Assembly: GCA_027483385.1 (NCBI GenBank)
Contig: JAIXUT010000136.1
Coordinates: forward strand, 1-35,942
Direction of reading: 5' to 3'
DNA length: 35,942 nucleotides
Origin: Alphaproteobacteria bacterium
GTDB lineage: Bacteria; Pseudomonadota; Alphaproteobacteria; UBA2136; UBA6156
Position 1 is the stretch's first letter; every line of letters begins with the position of its first letter. The notes under the pieces were generated by a model that saw only the letters and a list, made by a program, of their open reading frames with translations, was not told the DNA's origin and searched no databases. Below, piece after piece: positions 8,170-15,150 of the stretch. The translations under genes were made by a program, and so were the position numbers.

Positions 8170-8859
8170 TTAAGCCTTCCCAAACCGCCGCTGGCGGGTG
8201 GTGAACCACTCTAAAGCCTCGTGCAGTGCGGCCGGAGTAAAATCGGGCCACAGGGTTGGGGTAAAATAGAGTTCGGTGTAGGCCAGTTGCCAGGGCATGA
8301 AGCCCGAGAGGCGCTGCTCGCCGCTGGTGCGGATGAGCAGGTCGGGGTTGGGGATGCCCGCAGTATCCAACGCCGCCGTCAGCGTTTCAGTCGTAATTTT
8401 TGTGCCAGCATCGGCCAAACGCTGGGTGGCCCGCAGCAGTTCATCATGGCCGCCGTAGTTTATCGCAATCAGCAGCACCGTGCCTGTATTACTGGCCGTC
8501 TCGGCGTCGGCCCGCTGTATAATTTCGCGTACTTTCTGGGGCAGCGGGCTGGTCGCGGTGTGGTCGCCCAAAAAACGCAGCCGAATGTTGTGGGCTTTCA
8601 GGCGGGCCAGTTCGTGGGTAAAATAAACTTCAAGCAACGCCATCAGGCCGCTCACCTCTTCGGCACTGCGGCCCCAGTTTTCGGTACTAAAGGCGTAAAA
8701 GCTGGCATAGGGCACTTGAAGCTTTACCAGTTCCTCCACCAACTTATTGAGACTTTCAACGCCGGCCTTATGGCCCGCCAAGCGCGGCAGCCCACGGGCG
8801 GTAGCCCAACGGCCATTGCCGTCCATGATAAAGGAAATATGGTTTGGAGGATTGTTCAT
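8170..8859 (-). CDS. uppS: Undecaprenyl diphosphate synthase UppS
   Basis: UppS is a cis-prenyltransferase that extends farnesyl diphosphate with isopentenyl diphosphate to make the C55 carrier for peptidoglycan and O-antigen. The 229-residue protein begins MNNPPNHISFIMDGNGRWA, with the Mg-binding catalytic Asp13, followed by GHKAGVESL. The dimer motif near the end reads LLIRTSGEQRLSGFMPWQLAYTE-like sequence, including the conserved RTSGE..LS.F. The frame is open 31 codons further upstream, but that stretch lies in the palindromic element and does not look like protein. The ATG at 8859 gives the family-standard start. The usual downstream neighbours cdsA and dxr are missing. Confidence 0.96.
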   Translation of the reverse strand: MNNPPNHISFIMDGNGRWATARGLPRLAGHKAGVESLNKLVEELVKLQVPYASFYAFSTENWGRSAEEVSGLMALLEVYFTHELARLKAHNIRLRFLGDHTATSPLPQKVREIIQRADAETASNTGTVLLIAINYGGHDELLRATQRLADAGTKITTETLTAALDTAGIPNPDLLIRTSGEQRLSGFMPWQLAYTELYFTPTLWPDFTPAALHEALEWFTTRQRRFGKA

Positions 8860-8896
8860 GCGGTGGGCTGGGTGAAATTGTTGGGCTGATTCCTTC

Positions 8897-9023
8897 AACA
8901 GGGCATGGAGCGGAGGTGATTTTTTCGTTTCTTCGCCAGCCGAGCACCGCAAGCGTACATTTAAGTACGTGCGGAGCGGACGATCAGAAAAACGGAAAAA
9001 GCGCTCCGCCTCCGTGCCCTGTT
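8897..9023. repeat. Long palindromic element, copy 1 (between frr and uppS)
   Basis: AACAGGGCA (8897-8905) pairs exactly with TGCCCTGTT (9015-9023), and the next ~25 bases on each side remain largely complementary (GGAGCGGAG against CTCCGCCTCC; TTTTTTCGTTT against AAACGGAAAAA). Inside lies a core at 8935-8991 that folds on itself: CCGC/GCGG, then GCGTAC/GTACGT around loop ATTTAA. The core is shared with a second element at 18980-19097. The right end runs into the frr stop codon. It is in the gap between two co-directional genes, so its transcript could fold into a long hairpin. Confidence 0.85.
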
Positions 9024-9564
9024 AAACCGTCGTAATATCTTTTTCCTTAATCACCAGCAACTCATCGACCTGCTTCACGAAGCTTTCAATTTCCTTTTCC
9101 ACTTCCGCACTTGCGCGCTTGGCGTCGTCTTCGCCCAGGCCTTCATCTTTTTCGGCCTTTTTAATTGCGTCCATGCCGTCGCGGCGGATGTTACGGATGG
9201 CGATACGGCTTTCCTCGGCGCTTTTCCGGGCCAGTTTCACCAATTCCTGGCGGCGTTGCTCGTTCAGTTCGGGCAGCGGCACGCGCACCAGCTGGCCGTC
9301 GGCAGCGGGGTTCAGGCCCAGGCCCGCATCCCGAATTGCCTTTTCCACCGCCGAAACCATGCCTTTATCCCATACGTTCACCGTCAGCAGTCGGGCTTCG
9401 GCGGCCGTGACCGTGCCGACTTGGTTGATGGGCATCTTGGCGCCATAAGCCTCCACTTCCACGTTATCGAGCAACGCGGGGCTGGCGCGGCCCGTGCGCA
9501 GCCCCGCAAATTCGTGCTTCAGCGCGGTGATTGCGCCGTTCAAGCGTTGGGTGAGGTCAGACAT
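9022..9564 (-). CDS. frr: Ribosome recycling factor
   Basis: RRF works with EF-G to split the ribosome after termination. The 180-residue protein shows the family start (LTQRLNGAITALKHEFAGLRTGRASPALLDNVEVEAYG), the central domain II segment with VNVWDKGMVSAVEKAIRDAGLGLNP, and the C-terminal helix RRDGMDAIKKAEKDEGLGEDD. Length is normal (about 185). AGGG 9 nt before the ATG supports the start. In relatives frr follows pyrH; here it is first in line and divergent from an RNase gene, so it needs its own promoter (a TATAAA is present at about 9577-9582). Confidence 0.97.
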   Translation of the reverse strand: MSDLTQRLNGAITALKHEFAGLRTGRASPALLDNVEVEAYGAKMPINQVGTVTAAEARLLTVNVWDKGMVSAVEKAIRDAGLGLNPAADGQLVRVPLPELNEQRRQELVKLARKSAEESRIAIRNIRRDGMDAIKKAEKDEGLGEDDAKRASAEVEKEIESFVKQVDELLVIKEKDITTV

Positions 9565-9585
9565 GTAAGTTCCCTTTATAAAGTG

Positions 9586-9610
9586 GCCGCACCATGCGCA
9601 GAGGTGCGGC
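9586..9610. repeat. 8-bp inverted repeat between frr and the RNase gene
   Basis: GCCGCACC (9586-9593) and GGTGCGGC (9603-9610) form a perfect hairpin with a 9-nt loop in the 82-bp divergent gap. It could be an operator or an mRNA leader structure for the RNase R-like gene. No function can be read from it. Confidence 0.4.
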
Positions 9611-9646
9611 TGGCGTCAAGCCCCAAGGTGGGGTAAGCTTGGGCAC

Positions 9647-11539
9647 ATGCAACGCCGCCGTGCCACTTCTTCAGTTCGTAACCGTGGCCCCCTTGCCAAA
9701 CATCCTCGCGGTAAAACAGGCACCGCTTCCAAAGTCGCCAATCGTTACCAACCACCCACCGCCCCGCCAACCTTGGTGGCCGAAGTGGTGAACCTGGGCG
9801 CCCACCTGCGGGGCCGCGTGCTGCACCGCGAACTGGCGAGCCTGGAATGGCGCCTGCAGCTGCCCGCAGGGCTGGATGTGGCGGCAGGGCAATTTGTGCA
9901 CGGCACCGCCCACCCCACCGAACGCGGCGTATTGGTGGTGCAAAGCCTCGTCCCCGCCACCATGGCCGCCACTGCCGCCGCAGTTGCCAACCACGCCTTG
10001 CCTGAAGGCTTTAGTACGGCCGAACTTAAGGCGGCAGAAAAGTTTCCTGCCTACCATTTTTCCAAACATGAAGCCCGCGAAGATTGGCGCGACCTGCCGT
10101 TCATCACTATCGACGGCGAAGATGCCCGCGATTTTGACGACGCCGTGTGGGCCAGCCCCACGAATGACGGCCACCACGTGCGCGTGGCGATTGCCGATGT
10201 GGCCTATTACATTGCTCCAGGTAGCGTGCTCGATGCTGCCGCGCGGGAACGTGGCAATAGCACCTACTTCCCCAACCGCGTGCTGCCGATGCTGCCCGAG
10301 CGCCTGAGCAACGACCTTTGCAGCCTTAACCCTACCACCGACAAACCCGTGCTGGCCGCCGAGCTGTGGTTAGACACGGCTGGCAACCTGAAGTCGTACC
10401 GCATCTGTCGCGCAATCATTCACTCCGTGCGCCGCTGCACCTATACCGAAATTGAGGCGCAGCTAAACGCCCTTGAGCCCCAGCGAAACCCAGTTTTAAG
10501 CCCCTTGCCCGCCGCCTTGTACCAGCCCGTGCAACACCTCCATGCTGCCTACCGAAGCCTGCTGCAGCAGCGCGATGAACGTGGCGCAATCAGCCTTGAA
10601 ATTCCTGAGCTAAAACTTGAATTAGATGACAAAGGCATGGTGACGGGTGCCGCCCCGCGGCCGCGGTTGGTGGCCCACCAAATTATTGAAGAGCTGATGA
10701 TTGCCGCGAACGTGGCTGCCGCCACGGCCCTGAGTACCGGCTGCGCCGATACCCGCCCCAAGGTGGCCCGCACCCACCAGGCGGCAGCGGGCATGTATCG
10801 CGTCCATGCGCCGCCCAGCAAGGAAAAGCTGGAAACCCTGCGCAGTGTGCTTACGCCCTTGGGCTTTACCGCACCGCCGCCGAATGCGCGGCCTGCGGCG
10901 TGGTCGGCACTGGCCCAGCGGGTGCAAACCCACCCCGCCGCACCCACGCTGCAACGGGCACTGCTGCAAGCCCAGATGCAGGCGCAGTACCGCACCGAAA
11001 ACATCGGCCACTTTGGCCTGGCCTTGCCGCTTTACACCCATTTTACCAGCCCAATTCGGCGCTACGCCGATTTATTGGTGCACCGCGCGCTGCTGGCCAT
11101 GATTGCCCACGAACCCCTTGAAAATCCGCACCTGGAAGCCACCTGTACGGCTATTAATTTATGCGAACGCCGCAGCCAGCAGGCCGAATGGGAAGCCCGT
11201 GACCGCATGTTGGCGGGGTTTTTGGCTACGCAGGTGGGGCAGCAGTTTACCGCTATTGTGACCAACGTGGCGCCGTTTGGCTGTTTTTTAAGCCTCGGCG
11301 CCACGGGGGCCGAAGCGCTGCTGCCCAAATGGAAATTGGCCGACTACGCCTACGTGGGAGGGCAAAACGCCTTCCGTAAACTGCGCGGCGGCAAAGGGCT
11401 GCTGCGGGTGGGTAGCCGCCTGCAGGTAAAACTGATTCAGGCCGACTTCGCGGCGGGGCGGCTGACTGTTGGCCTGCCTGGTGAAGAGGAATTCACCCCA
11501 GCATTCGCAGGCTTGACAGCGCGGCCAAAACGGCGCTAA
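9647..11539 (+). CDS. rnr: RNase R/RNase II family exoribonuclease (short N-terminus)
   Basis: This is a processive 3'-5' exoribonuclease of the RNB family. The catalytic RNB domain spans about residues 145-470 and includes the metal-binding ITIDGEDARDFDDAVW (Asp cluster at about 156-165), the LPERLSNDLCSLNP segment and the C-terminal HFTSPIRRYADLLVHR. An S1 RNA-binding domain follows at about 530-615. At 630 residues it is shorter than typical RNase R (750-810): the N-terminal helix-turn-helix and most of the cold-shock domains are replaced by a basic stretch of about 30 residues and a reduced OB-like segment. RNase R is the better fit than RNase II because of the sequence around PMLPERLSNDLCSLNP, but the boundary is soft. 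Confidence 0.9.
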   Translation: MQRRRATSSVRNRGPLAKHPRGKTGTASKVANRYQPPTAPPTLVAEVVNLGAHLRGRVLHRELASLEWRLQLPAGLDVAAGQFVHGTAHPTERGVLVVQSLVPATMAATAAAVANHALPEGFSTAELKAAEKFPAYHFSKHEAREDWRDLPFITIDGEDARDFDDAVWASPTNDGHHVRVAIADVAYYIAPGSVLDAAARERGNSTYFPNRVLPMLPERLSNDLCSLNPTTDKPVLAAELWLDTAGNLKSYRICRAIIHSVRRCTYTEIEAQLNALEPQRNPVLSPLPAALYQPVQHLHAAYRSLLQQRDERGAISLEIPELKLELDDKGMVTGAAPRPRLVAHQIIEELMIAANVAAATALSTGCADTRPKVARTHQAAAGMYRVHAPPSKEKLETLRSVLTPLGFTAPPPNARPAAWSALAQRVQTHPAAPTLQRALLQAQMQAQYRTENIGHFGLALPLYTHFTSPIRRYADLLVHRALLAMIAHEPLENPHLEATCTAINLCERRSQQAEWEARDRMLAGFLATQVGQQFTAIVTNVAPFGCFLSLGATGAEALLPKWKLADYAYVGGQNAFRKLRGGKGLLRVGSRLQVKLIQADFAAGRLTVGLPGEEEFTPAFAGLTARPKRR

Positions 11540-11542
11540 TAA
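11513..11542 (+). promoter_or_regulatory. Strong promoter for secE-nusG inside the end of the RNase gene
   Basis: A perfect TTGACA (11513-11518) is followed 18 bp later by TAATAA (11537-11542). The -10 includes the TAA stop of the upstream gene. Transcription would begin near 11549-11552, just before the hairpin at 11554. The pairing with consensus is the best of any promoter in the window. Confidence 0.6.
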
Positions 11543-11553
11543 ACCATATAAAT

Positions 11554-11577
11554 GTATCCCCCACGGGATACTTTTTT
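11554..11577 (+). terminator. Intrinsic terminator after the RNase gene, 30 bp before secE
   Basis: GTATCCC (11554-11560), loop CCAC, GGGATAC (11565-11571), then six Ts. It is a textbook terminator for read-through from the RNase gene. It lies downstream of the likely secE promoter, so it would also form at the very 5' end of the secE transcript. Confidence 0.85.
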
Positions 11578-11607
11578 ATGCCCACCAACAGGCTGAAGGA
11601 GCCCGCA

Positions 11608-11847
11608 ATGGCCGACCAAATAACGCAAAATAATAAACAAAACCAAGGTGTAACCTTACAGGGCGCGATGAAATTTCTCCGCGAAGTACGCGGCGAACTG
11701 AACCGCGTTACCTGGCCGAGCGTGGCCGACACCCGTCGCATGACACTCATGGTCTTTGTGCTGGTCACCATCATTGCGCTGTTTTTGCTGGCCGTGGATT
11801 TGCTGATTGGCGCGGGGTTAAGCGCGCTGTTGGGCCTTAATTTATAA
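11608..11847 (+). CDS. secE: Preprotein translocase subunit SecE
   Basis: SecE clamps SecY in the Sec translocon of the inner membrane. The 79-residue single-span form has the conserved cytosolic amphipathic segment KFLREVRGELNRVTWPS and one membrane helix (MTLMVFVLVTIIALFLLAVDLLI). GAAGGAG lies about 9 nt before the ATG at 11608; the frame is open 10 codons earlier, but that start abuts the terminator. It is followed 23 bp later by nusG, the universal pairing. Confidence 0.96.
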   Translation: MADQITQNNKQNQGVTLQGAMKFLREVRGELNRVTWPSVADTRRMTLMVFVLVTIIALFLLAVDLLIGAGLSALLGLNL

Positions 11848-11870
11848 TTTTAACAACGGAGCCTTATATC

Positions 11871-12665
11871 ATGGCCAAGACCAAAGCCGAAAAAGCCACC
11901 GCCAAGCGCCTGAAGGCGCCTGCCACCAAAAGTGCTGCCAAAGCTGCTCCTAAAAGCGGCAAGAATAAAGCCGTTACTGCTGCAAAACCTGCTGCCAAGC
12001 CTACCGCCGCACGTAAACCCTTGGCCGTCAAAAAAACCGCCAAGGCCACCAAGCGCCCCAGCACCGGCAAGGCTGCCCCCAAAGGCAAGCAGGCCGAAAC
12101 CCGGATTTTATGGCAGCCCCGTGAAGTGGTAGGCGCCAAATGGTATGTGGCACAAACCGCCAGTAACTACGAAAAGCGCGTGCAAACGCTCATTCGTGAA
12201 GCCGTGCTGCTGCAAGCCATGCAGCCCTTTGTGGAAGATGTGGTCATCCCCACCGAGCCCGTGATGGAAGTGAAAAAAGGCATTAAGGTGCAGGTGGATA
12301 AAAAGTTTTTCCCCGGCTACGTGCTCATTAAATGCAACCTGACCGACGCCGTCTGGCACCTCATTCGCTACACCGCGCACGTGTCGGGCTTTCTGGGCAG
12401 CGAACGCGGCAAAAAACCCTACCCGATTAGCGAAGCCGAAGCGCAAAGAATTCTTAACGTCATGGCCCACGGGGCGGAGAAGCCTAAAAATCTGGTGGCG
12501 TTCGAAGTGGGCGAAGCGGTACGCGTGAAGGAAGGCCCGTTTGCCAACTTCAGCGGTGCCGTGGAAGCAATTGATGACGAAAAAGAACGCCTCACGGTTT
12601 CTGTTTCCATCTTTGGCCGCAGCACACCGATTGAGCTGGACTATGGGCAGGTGGAGAAGGCTTAG
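11871..12665 (+). CDS. nusG: Transcription antitermination factor NusG with Lys/Ala-rich N-terminal tail
   Basis: NusG binds RNA polymerase, suppresses pausing and links it to Rho or to the ribosome. The NGN domain starts near residue 88 (KWYVAQTASNYEKRVQTLI) and includes FFPGYVLIK. The KOW domain is at about 210-264 (VGEAVRVKEGPFANFSGAVE). The total is 264 residues, against about 175-190 usually. The extra 80 or so N-terminal residues are almost entirely Lys, Ala, Pro and Thr (repeated KPAAK / KKTAK-like units), resembling the tails of bacterial histone-H1-like proteins. The ATG follows a weak GGAG and the tail continues the coding base pattern, so it is probably translated. A terminator follows directly; rplK is not next. 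Confidence 0.95.
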   Translation: MAKTKAEKATAKRLKAPATKSAAKAAPKSGKNKAVTAAKPAAKPTAARKPLAVKKTAKATKRPSTGKAAPKGKQAETRILWQPREVVGAKWYVAQTASNYEKRVQTLIREAVLLQAMQPFVEDVVIPTEPVMEVKKGIKVQVDKKFFPGYVLIKCNLTDAVWHLIRYTAHVSGFLGSERGKKPYPISEAEAQRILNVMAHGAEKPKNLVAFEVGEAVRVKEGPFANFSGAVEAIDDEKERLTVSVSIFGRSTPIELDYGQVEKA

Positions 12666-12682
12666 TTAATAGATCGATCAAA

Positions 12683-12703
12683 ACGGGCTCGGGCCCGTTT
12701 TTT
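12683..12703 (+). terminator. Intrinsic terminator after nusG
   Basis: ACGGGC (12683-12688), loop TCGG, GCCCGT (12693-12698) and a run of Ts to 12703. It ends the secE-nusG transcript, which in most bacteria continues into rplK or is close to it. Confidence 0.9.
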
Positions 12704-12704
12704 A

Positions 12705-12733
12705 TTGTTATGTTTATAATAATCCATTATAAA
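12705..12733 (+). promoter_or_regulatory. Promoter of the small CxxC protein gene
   Basis: TTGTTA (12705-12710) and TATAAA (12728-12733) are 17 bp apart, starting directly behind the nusG terminator. Transcription would start near 12740, about 33 nt before the ATG. Confidence 0.55.
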
Positions 12734-12773
12734 TTGGATACCTAATTCTGCCTTTTCTCTTGGAGGACGTTAA

Positions 12774-13112
12774 ATGCACTTCAGCTTCAAAACACTCTGC
12801 CCGCATTGCAAGCATGAATCTGAGGAGAGCGGATCTTGGAATCCACCTCTCTCAATGCAAGTCAAGCGTTGCGAAAAATGCAAAGAAGTCTTTGCATCTC
12901 GGCCAAATAGCTACGGTGACAGCAATATGGGGACACAAATATGCTTCAGATCTACGCCCGAAAACCCCTCTAAAGAAGTTTCTCCTGAGCTTATGGAGAA
13001 ATTGCTGCAACACGAAGCCGAAGAGCGTAGCCAGGAAAAAACAAAAGTTTCAGCTAAACCTGGCGAACAGCTATATGTCTGGCGTGATGGGGTTTATGTT
13101 CCTGTCGCCTGA
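12774..13112 (+). CDS. Small unknown protein with two CxxC motifs (zinc-ribbon-like)
   Basis: I do not recognise this 112-residue protein. Residues 9-12 are CPHC and residues 33-36 are CEKC, a spacing that fits a zinc ribbon. The rest is polar, with a short charged helix (ELMEKLLQHEAEERSQEK) and an ending YVWRDGVYVPVA. There is no signal peptide or membrane span. GGAGG at 12762-12766 gives a strong ribosome-binding site for the ATG at 12774. It has its own promoter and terminator, so it is a single-gene unit. It is more AT-rich than nusG and gltX. A longer overlapping frame from 12760 is not preferred because it lacks the cysteine pattern and a placed Shine-Dalgarno. Confidence 0.75.
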   Translation: MHFSFKTLCPHCKHESEESGSWNPPLSMQVKRCEKCKEVFASRPNSYGDSNMGTQICFRSTPENPSKEVSPELMEKLLQHEAEERSQEKTKVSAKPGEQLYVWRDGVYVPVA

Positions 13113-13133
13113 AATCGGCAAAAAATCTAAGGG

Positions 13134-13159
13134 AAGGCAGCTTTGTAAGGCTGCCTTTT
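13134..13159 (+). terminator. Intrinsic terminator after the small CxxC gene
   Basis: AAGGCAGC (13134-13141) pairs with GCTGCCTT (13150-13157) across an 8-nt loop and runs into four Ts. It separates the small gene from gltX. Confidence 0.8.
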
Positions 13160-13199
13160 CTGTTGTTTAAGGTAGGTTTTTTATGTTAACGATATTGTT

Positions 13200-14681
13200 A
13201 TGCATACCCCCGTCCGCGTCCGCATCGCGCCTTCCCCCACGGGCGAGCCCCATATTGGCACCGCCTACACCGCACTGGTGAACGAAGCCTTTGCCAAACA
13301 GTATGGCGGCACCTTTGTGGTGCGCGTGGAAGATACTGACCAAGTGCGCAGCACGAAAGAAAGCGAAGACGCGATTTTTTCTAGCCTGAAATGGCTGGGC
13401 TTTGAGTGGCAAGAAGGCCCCGATATCGGCGGCCCCTACGGCCCCTACCGCCAGACCGAACGCCGCGAGATTTATAAAAAGTATGTGAATGACTTGCTGG
13501 AAAAAGGCCACGCGTTTGTGTGCTTTTGCACCCCCGAGCGCCTCGATACCATGCGGGCTATCCAGAAAAAGCTTGGTAAAAGCCCCAAATACGATGGCCA
13601 GTGCCTGAATTTAAGCAAAGAGGAAGTGGCGCAACGCATTGCTGCTGGCGAACCCCACGTGGTGCGGATGAAAGTGCCCACCGAGGGCGTGTGTACCTTC
13701 CACGATCACGTCTTTGGCGAGATTTCAATTCCCTACGCCGATGTGGATATGCAAGTGATTATGAAGGGTGACGGCCTGCCCACCTACCACCTGGCCGTGG
13801 TTGTGGATGACCATTTGATGAAAATTACGCACGTGATTCGCGGCGAGGAATGGCTTTCCTCCGTGCCCAAGCACATTTTATTGCATCAGTATTTTGGCTT
13901 TGCGGTGCCTGAATTCATGCACCTCCCCGTGCTGCGTAACCCCGACAGAACCAAGCTCAGTAAGCGCAAAAACCATACCAGCATTTCCTGGTTTGAACGC
14001 CAAGGCTACCTGCCTGTGGCGGTGCGCAACTTCCTGATGAGCTTCTTTGTGCAGGCCGCCGAAGGCGAGGAAGAAATGCTCACCAACGAAGAATTCTACG
14101 CCAAGTTTAAGCCCGAAAATATCAACCGCGCGGGCGCGGTGTTCGATTTGCAAAAGCTGGATTGGTTCAATGGCCGCTGGCTGCGCGAGCGCACCAGCGA
14201 TGCCGATTTTTTGCAGCAGGTGCAAGCTTGGGCCACCCAGCGCGGCACACTGAAACAGGCACTTTTATTGGCCAAAACGCGCATTGGCAAGTTTGCCGAC
14301 CTCCCCAGCCTGGTTGGCCCGCTGTTAAGTGGTAGCTTCACCCCCACTGCCGAGCAATTTGCGGGGCTGAAAACCACCCCCGCACAAACCGCCGCAATTT
14401 TAGCCGCCGCCTTGGAAATTGCCGAAAAATCGCCGCAGTTTACCGCCGAAGTGTTGTGGGAAAAACTGAAGGCGCTGGAAGAACCGCTGGGGGTAAAAGC
14501 CCGCCTGATTACCGCGCCGCTGTTCATCGCCATCGGTGGCAAAGCCCAAGGCCTACCGTTAACAGAAAGCATGGCCGTGCTCGGGCGCGCCCTGTGCCGC
14601 GACCGCTTGCGGGCGGCGTTGAATGTGTTTGCCGAAGCGAAGCCAGAGCAGGAGCCTGGGACCGATGACAAGCATCTTTAG
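13200..14681 (+). CDS. gltX: Glutamyl-tRNA synthetase
   Basis: GltX charges tRNA-Glu (and in many alphaproteobacteria also tRNA-Gln, later amidated by GatCAB). The class I HIGH-type motif is in RIAPSPTGEPHIGTAYTAL and the KMSKS-type motif is KLSKRKN near residue 255. The C-terminal anticodon-binding helical domain follows to residue 493; the length is normal. There is no clear Shine-Dalgarno before the ATG at 13200: the 25 bases upstream are AT-rich and the preceding terminator ends at 13159, so the promoter must lie in about 40 bp and the leader is very short or absent. Which tRNA it charges cannot be told from sequence alone. Confidence 0.95.
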   Translation: MHTPVRVRIAPSPTGEPHIGTAYTALVNEAFAKQYGGTFVVRVEDTDQVRSTKESEDAIFSSLKWLGFEWQEGPDIGGPYGPYRQTERREIYKKYVNDLLEKGHAFVCFCTPERLDTMRAIQKKLGKSPKYDGQCLNLSKEEVAQRIAAGEPHVVRMKVPTEGVCTFHDHVFGEISIPYADVDMQVIMKGDGLPTYHLAVVVDDHLMKITHVIRGEEWLSSVPKHILLHQYFGFAVPEFMHLPVLRNPDRTKLSKRKNHTSISWFERQGYLPVAVRNFLMSFFVQAAEGEEEMLTNEEFYAKFKPENINRAGAVFDLQKLDWFNGRWLRERTSDADFLQQVQAWATQRGTLKQALLLAKTRIGKFADLPSLVGPLLSGSFTPTAEQFAGLKTTPAQTAAILAAALEIAEKSPQFTAEVLWEKLKALEEPLGVKARLITAPLFIAIGGKAQGLPLTESMAVLGRALCRDRLRAALNVFAEAKPEQEPGTDDKHL

Positions 14682-15150
14682 TTTTCGTGTCGCCACACAA
14701 AACGATGTTAAGGCTTTAATCGATTTAAGCGTTGAAGCGTTTGGGGAAGGAACGCGTGAAATTGCGGAAGAAGAGTTTTTAACAATTGGCAAGGATGTCC
14801 GCTGCCCCTTGCATATGTTGGTTGCAACTGCTGAGGGGCGTATCGTAGGGATGGCCAGCTTATGCGAAAGCTATATTTACATCGATACATTTTGCATTGC
14901 TTGGGTGGCTGTTGCCAAGGAGTATCAAGGCAAGGGTATTGGCACCAAACTGATTCGTGAATGTATGGAATATGCAAAAACCCTTACCAAGCGCCAACAT
15001 GGTTGTGTCATGTTAGTTTCTGCGGATAAAAATTTAACTTATTACGCGCAATTCGGTTTTAAGGGCCAAACGAAAATTCATCCATACATCAATGAAGATA
15101 GTGATAATACCATTTTAACTCACGTTTTTCAGAAATCTTTCCATGCTTAA
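14665..15150 (+). CDS. GNAT family N-acetyltransferase
   Basis: This 161-residue protein belongs to the Gcn5-related acetyltransferases, which move acetyl from acetyl-CoA to an amine. The acetyl-CoA binding motif A is AKEYQGKGIGTKLIRECMEYA (Q-x-K-G-I-G form), preceded by the beta-4 strand FCIAWVAV and followed by a YYAQFGFKG motif B. The substrate is unknown. The ATG at 14665 lies inside the last codons of gltX (17-bp overlap) and the stop overlaps the cysS start by 8 bp, so it is wedged between two synthetase genes. Its codon use is clearly more AT-rich than either, which suggests later insertion. Confidence 0.85.
   Translation: MTSIFSFRVATQNDVKALIDLSVEAFGEGTREIAEEEFLTIGKDVRCPLHMLVATAEGRIVGMASLCESYIYIDTFCIAWVAVAKEYQGKGIGTKLIRECMEYAKTLTKRQHGCVMLVSADKNLTYYAQFGFKGQTKIHPYINEDSDNTILTHVFQKSFHA

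Noticed and set aside
8860-8952. N-terminal extension of uppS to 8952
   Set aside because: The extra codons come from the palindromic element and its edge; the family start is at 8859.
12760-13170. A 136-codon frame overlapping the small CxxC gene in another frame
   Set aside because: It begins inside the Shine-Dalgarno region of the other gene, runs through the terminator and lacks the paired Cys motifs.
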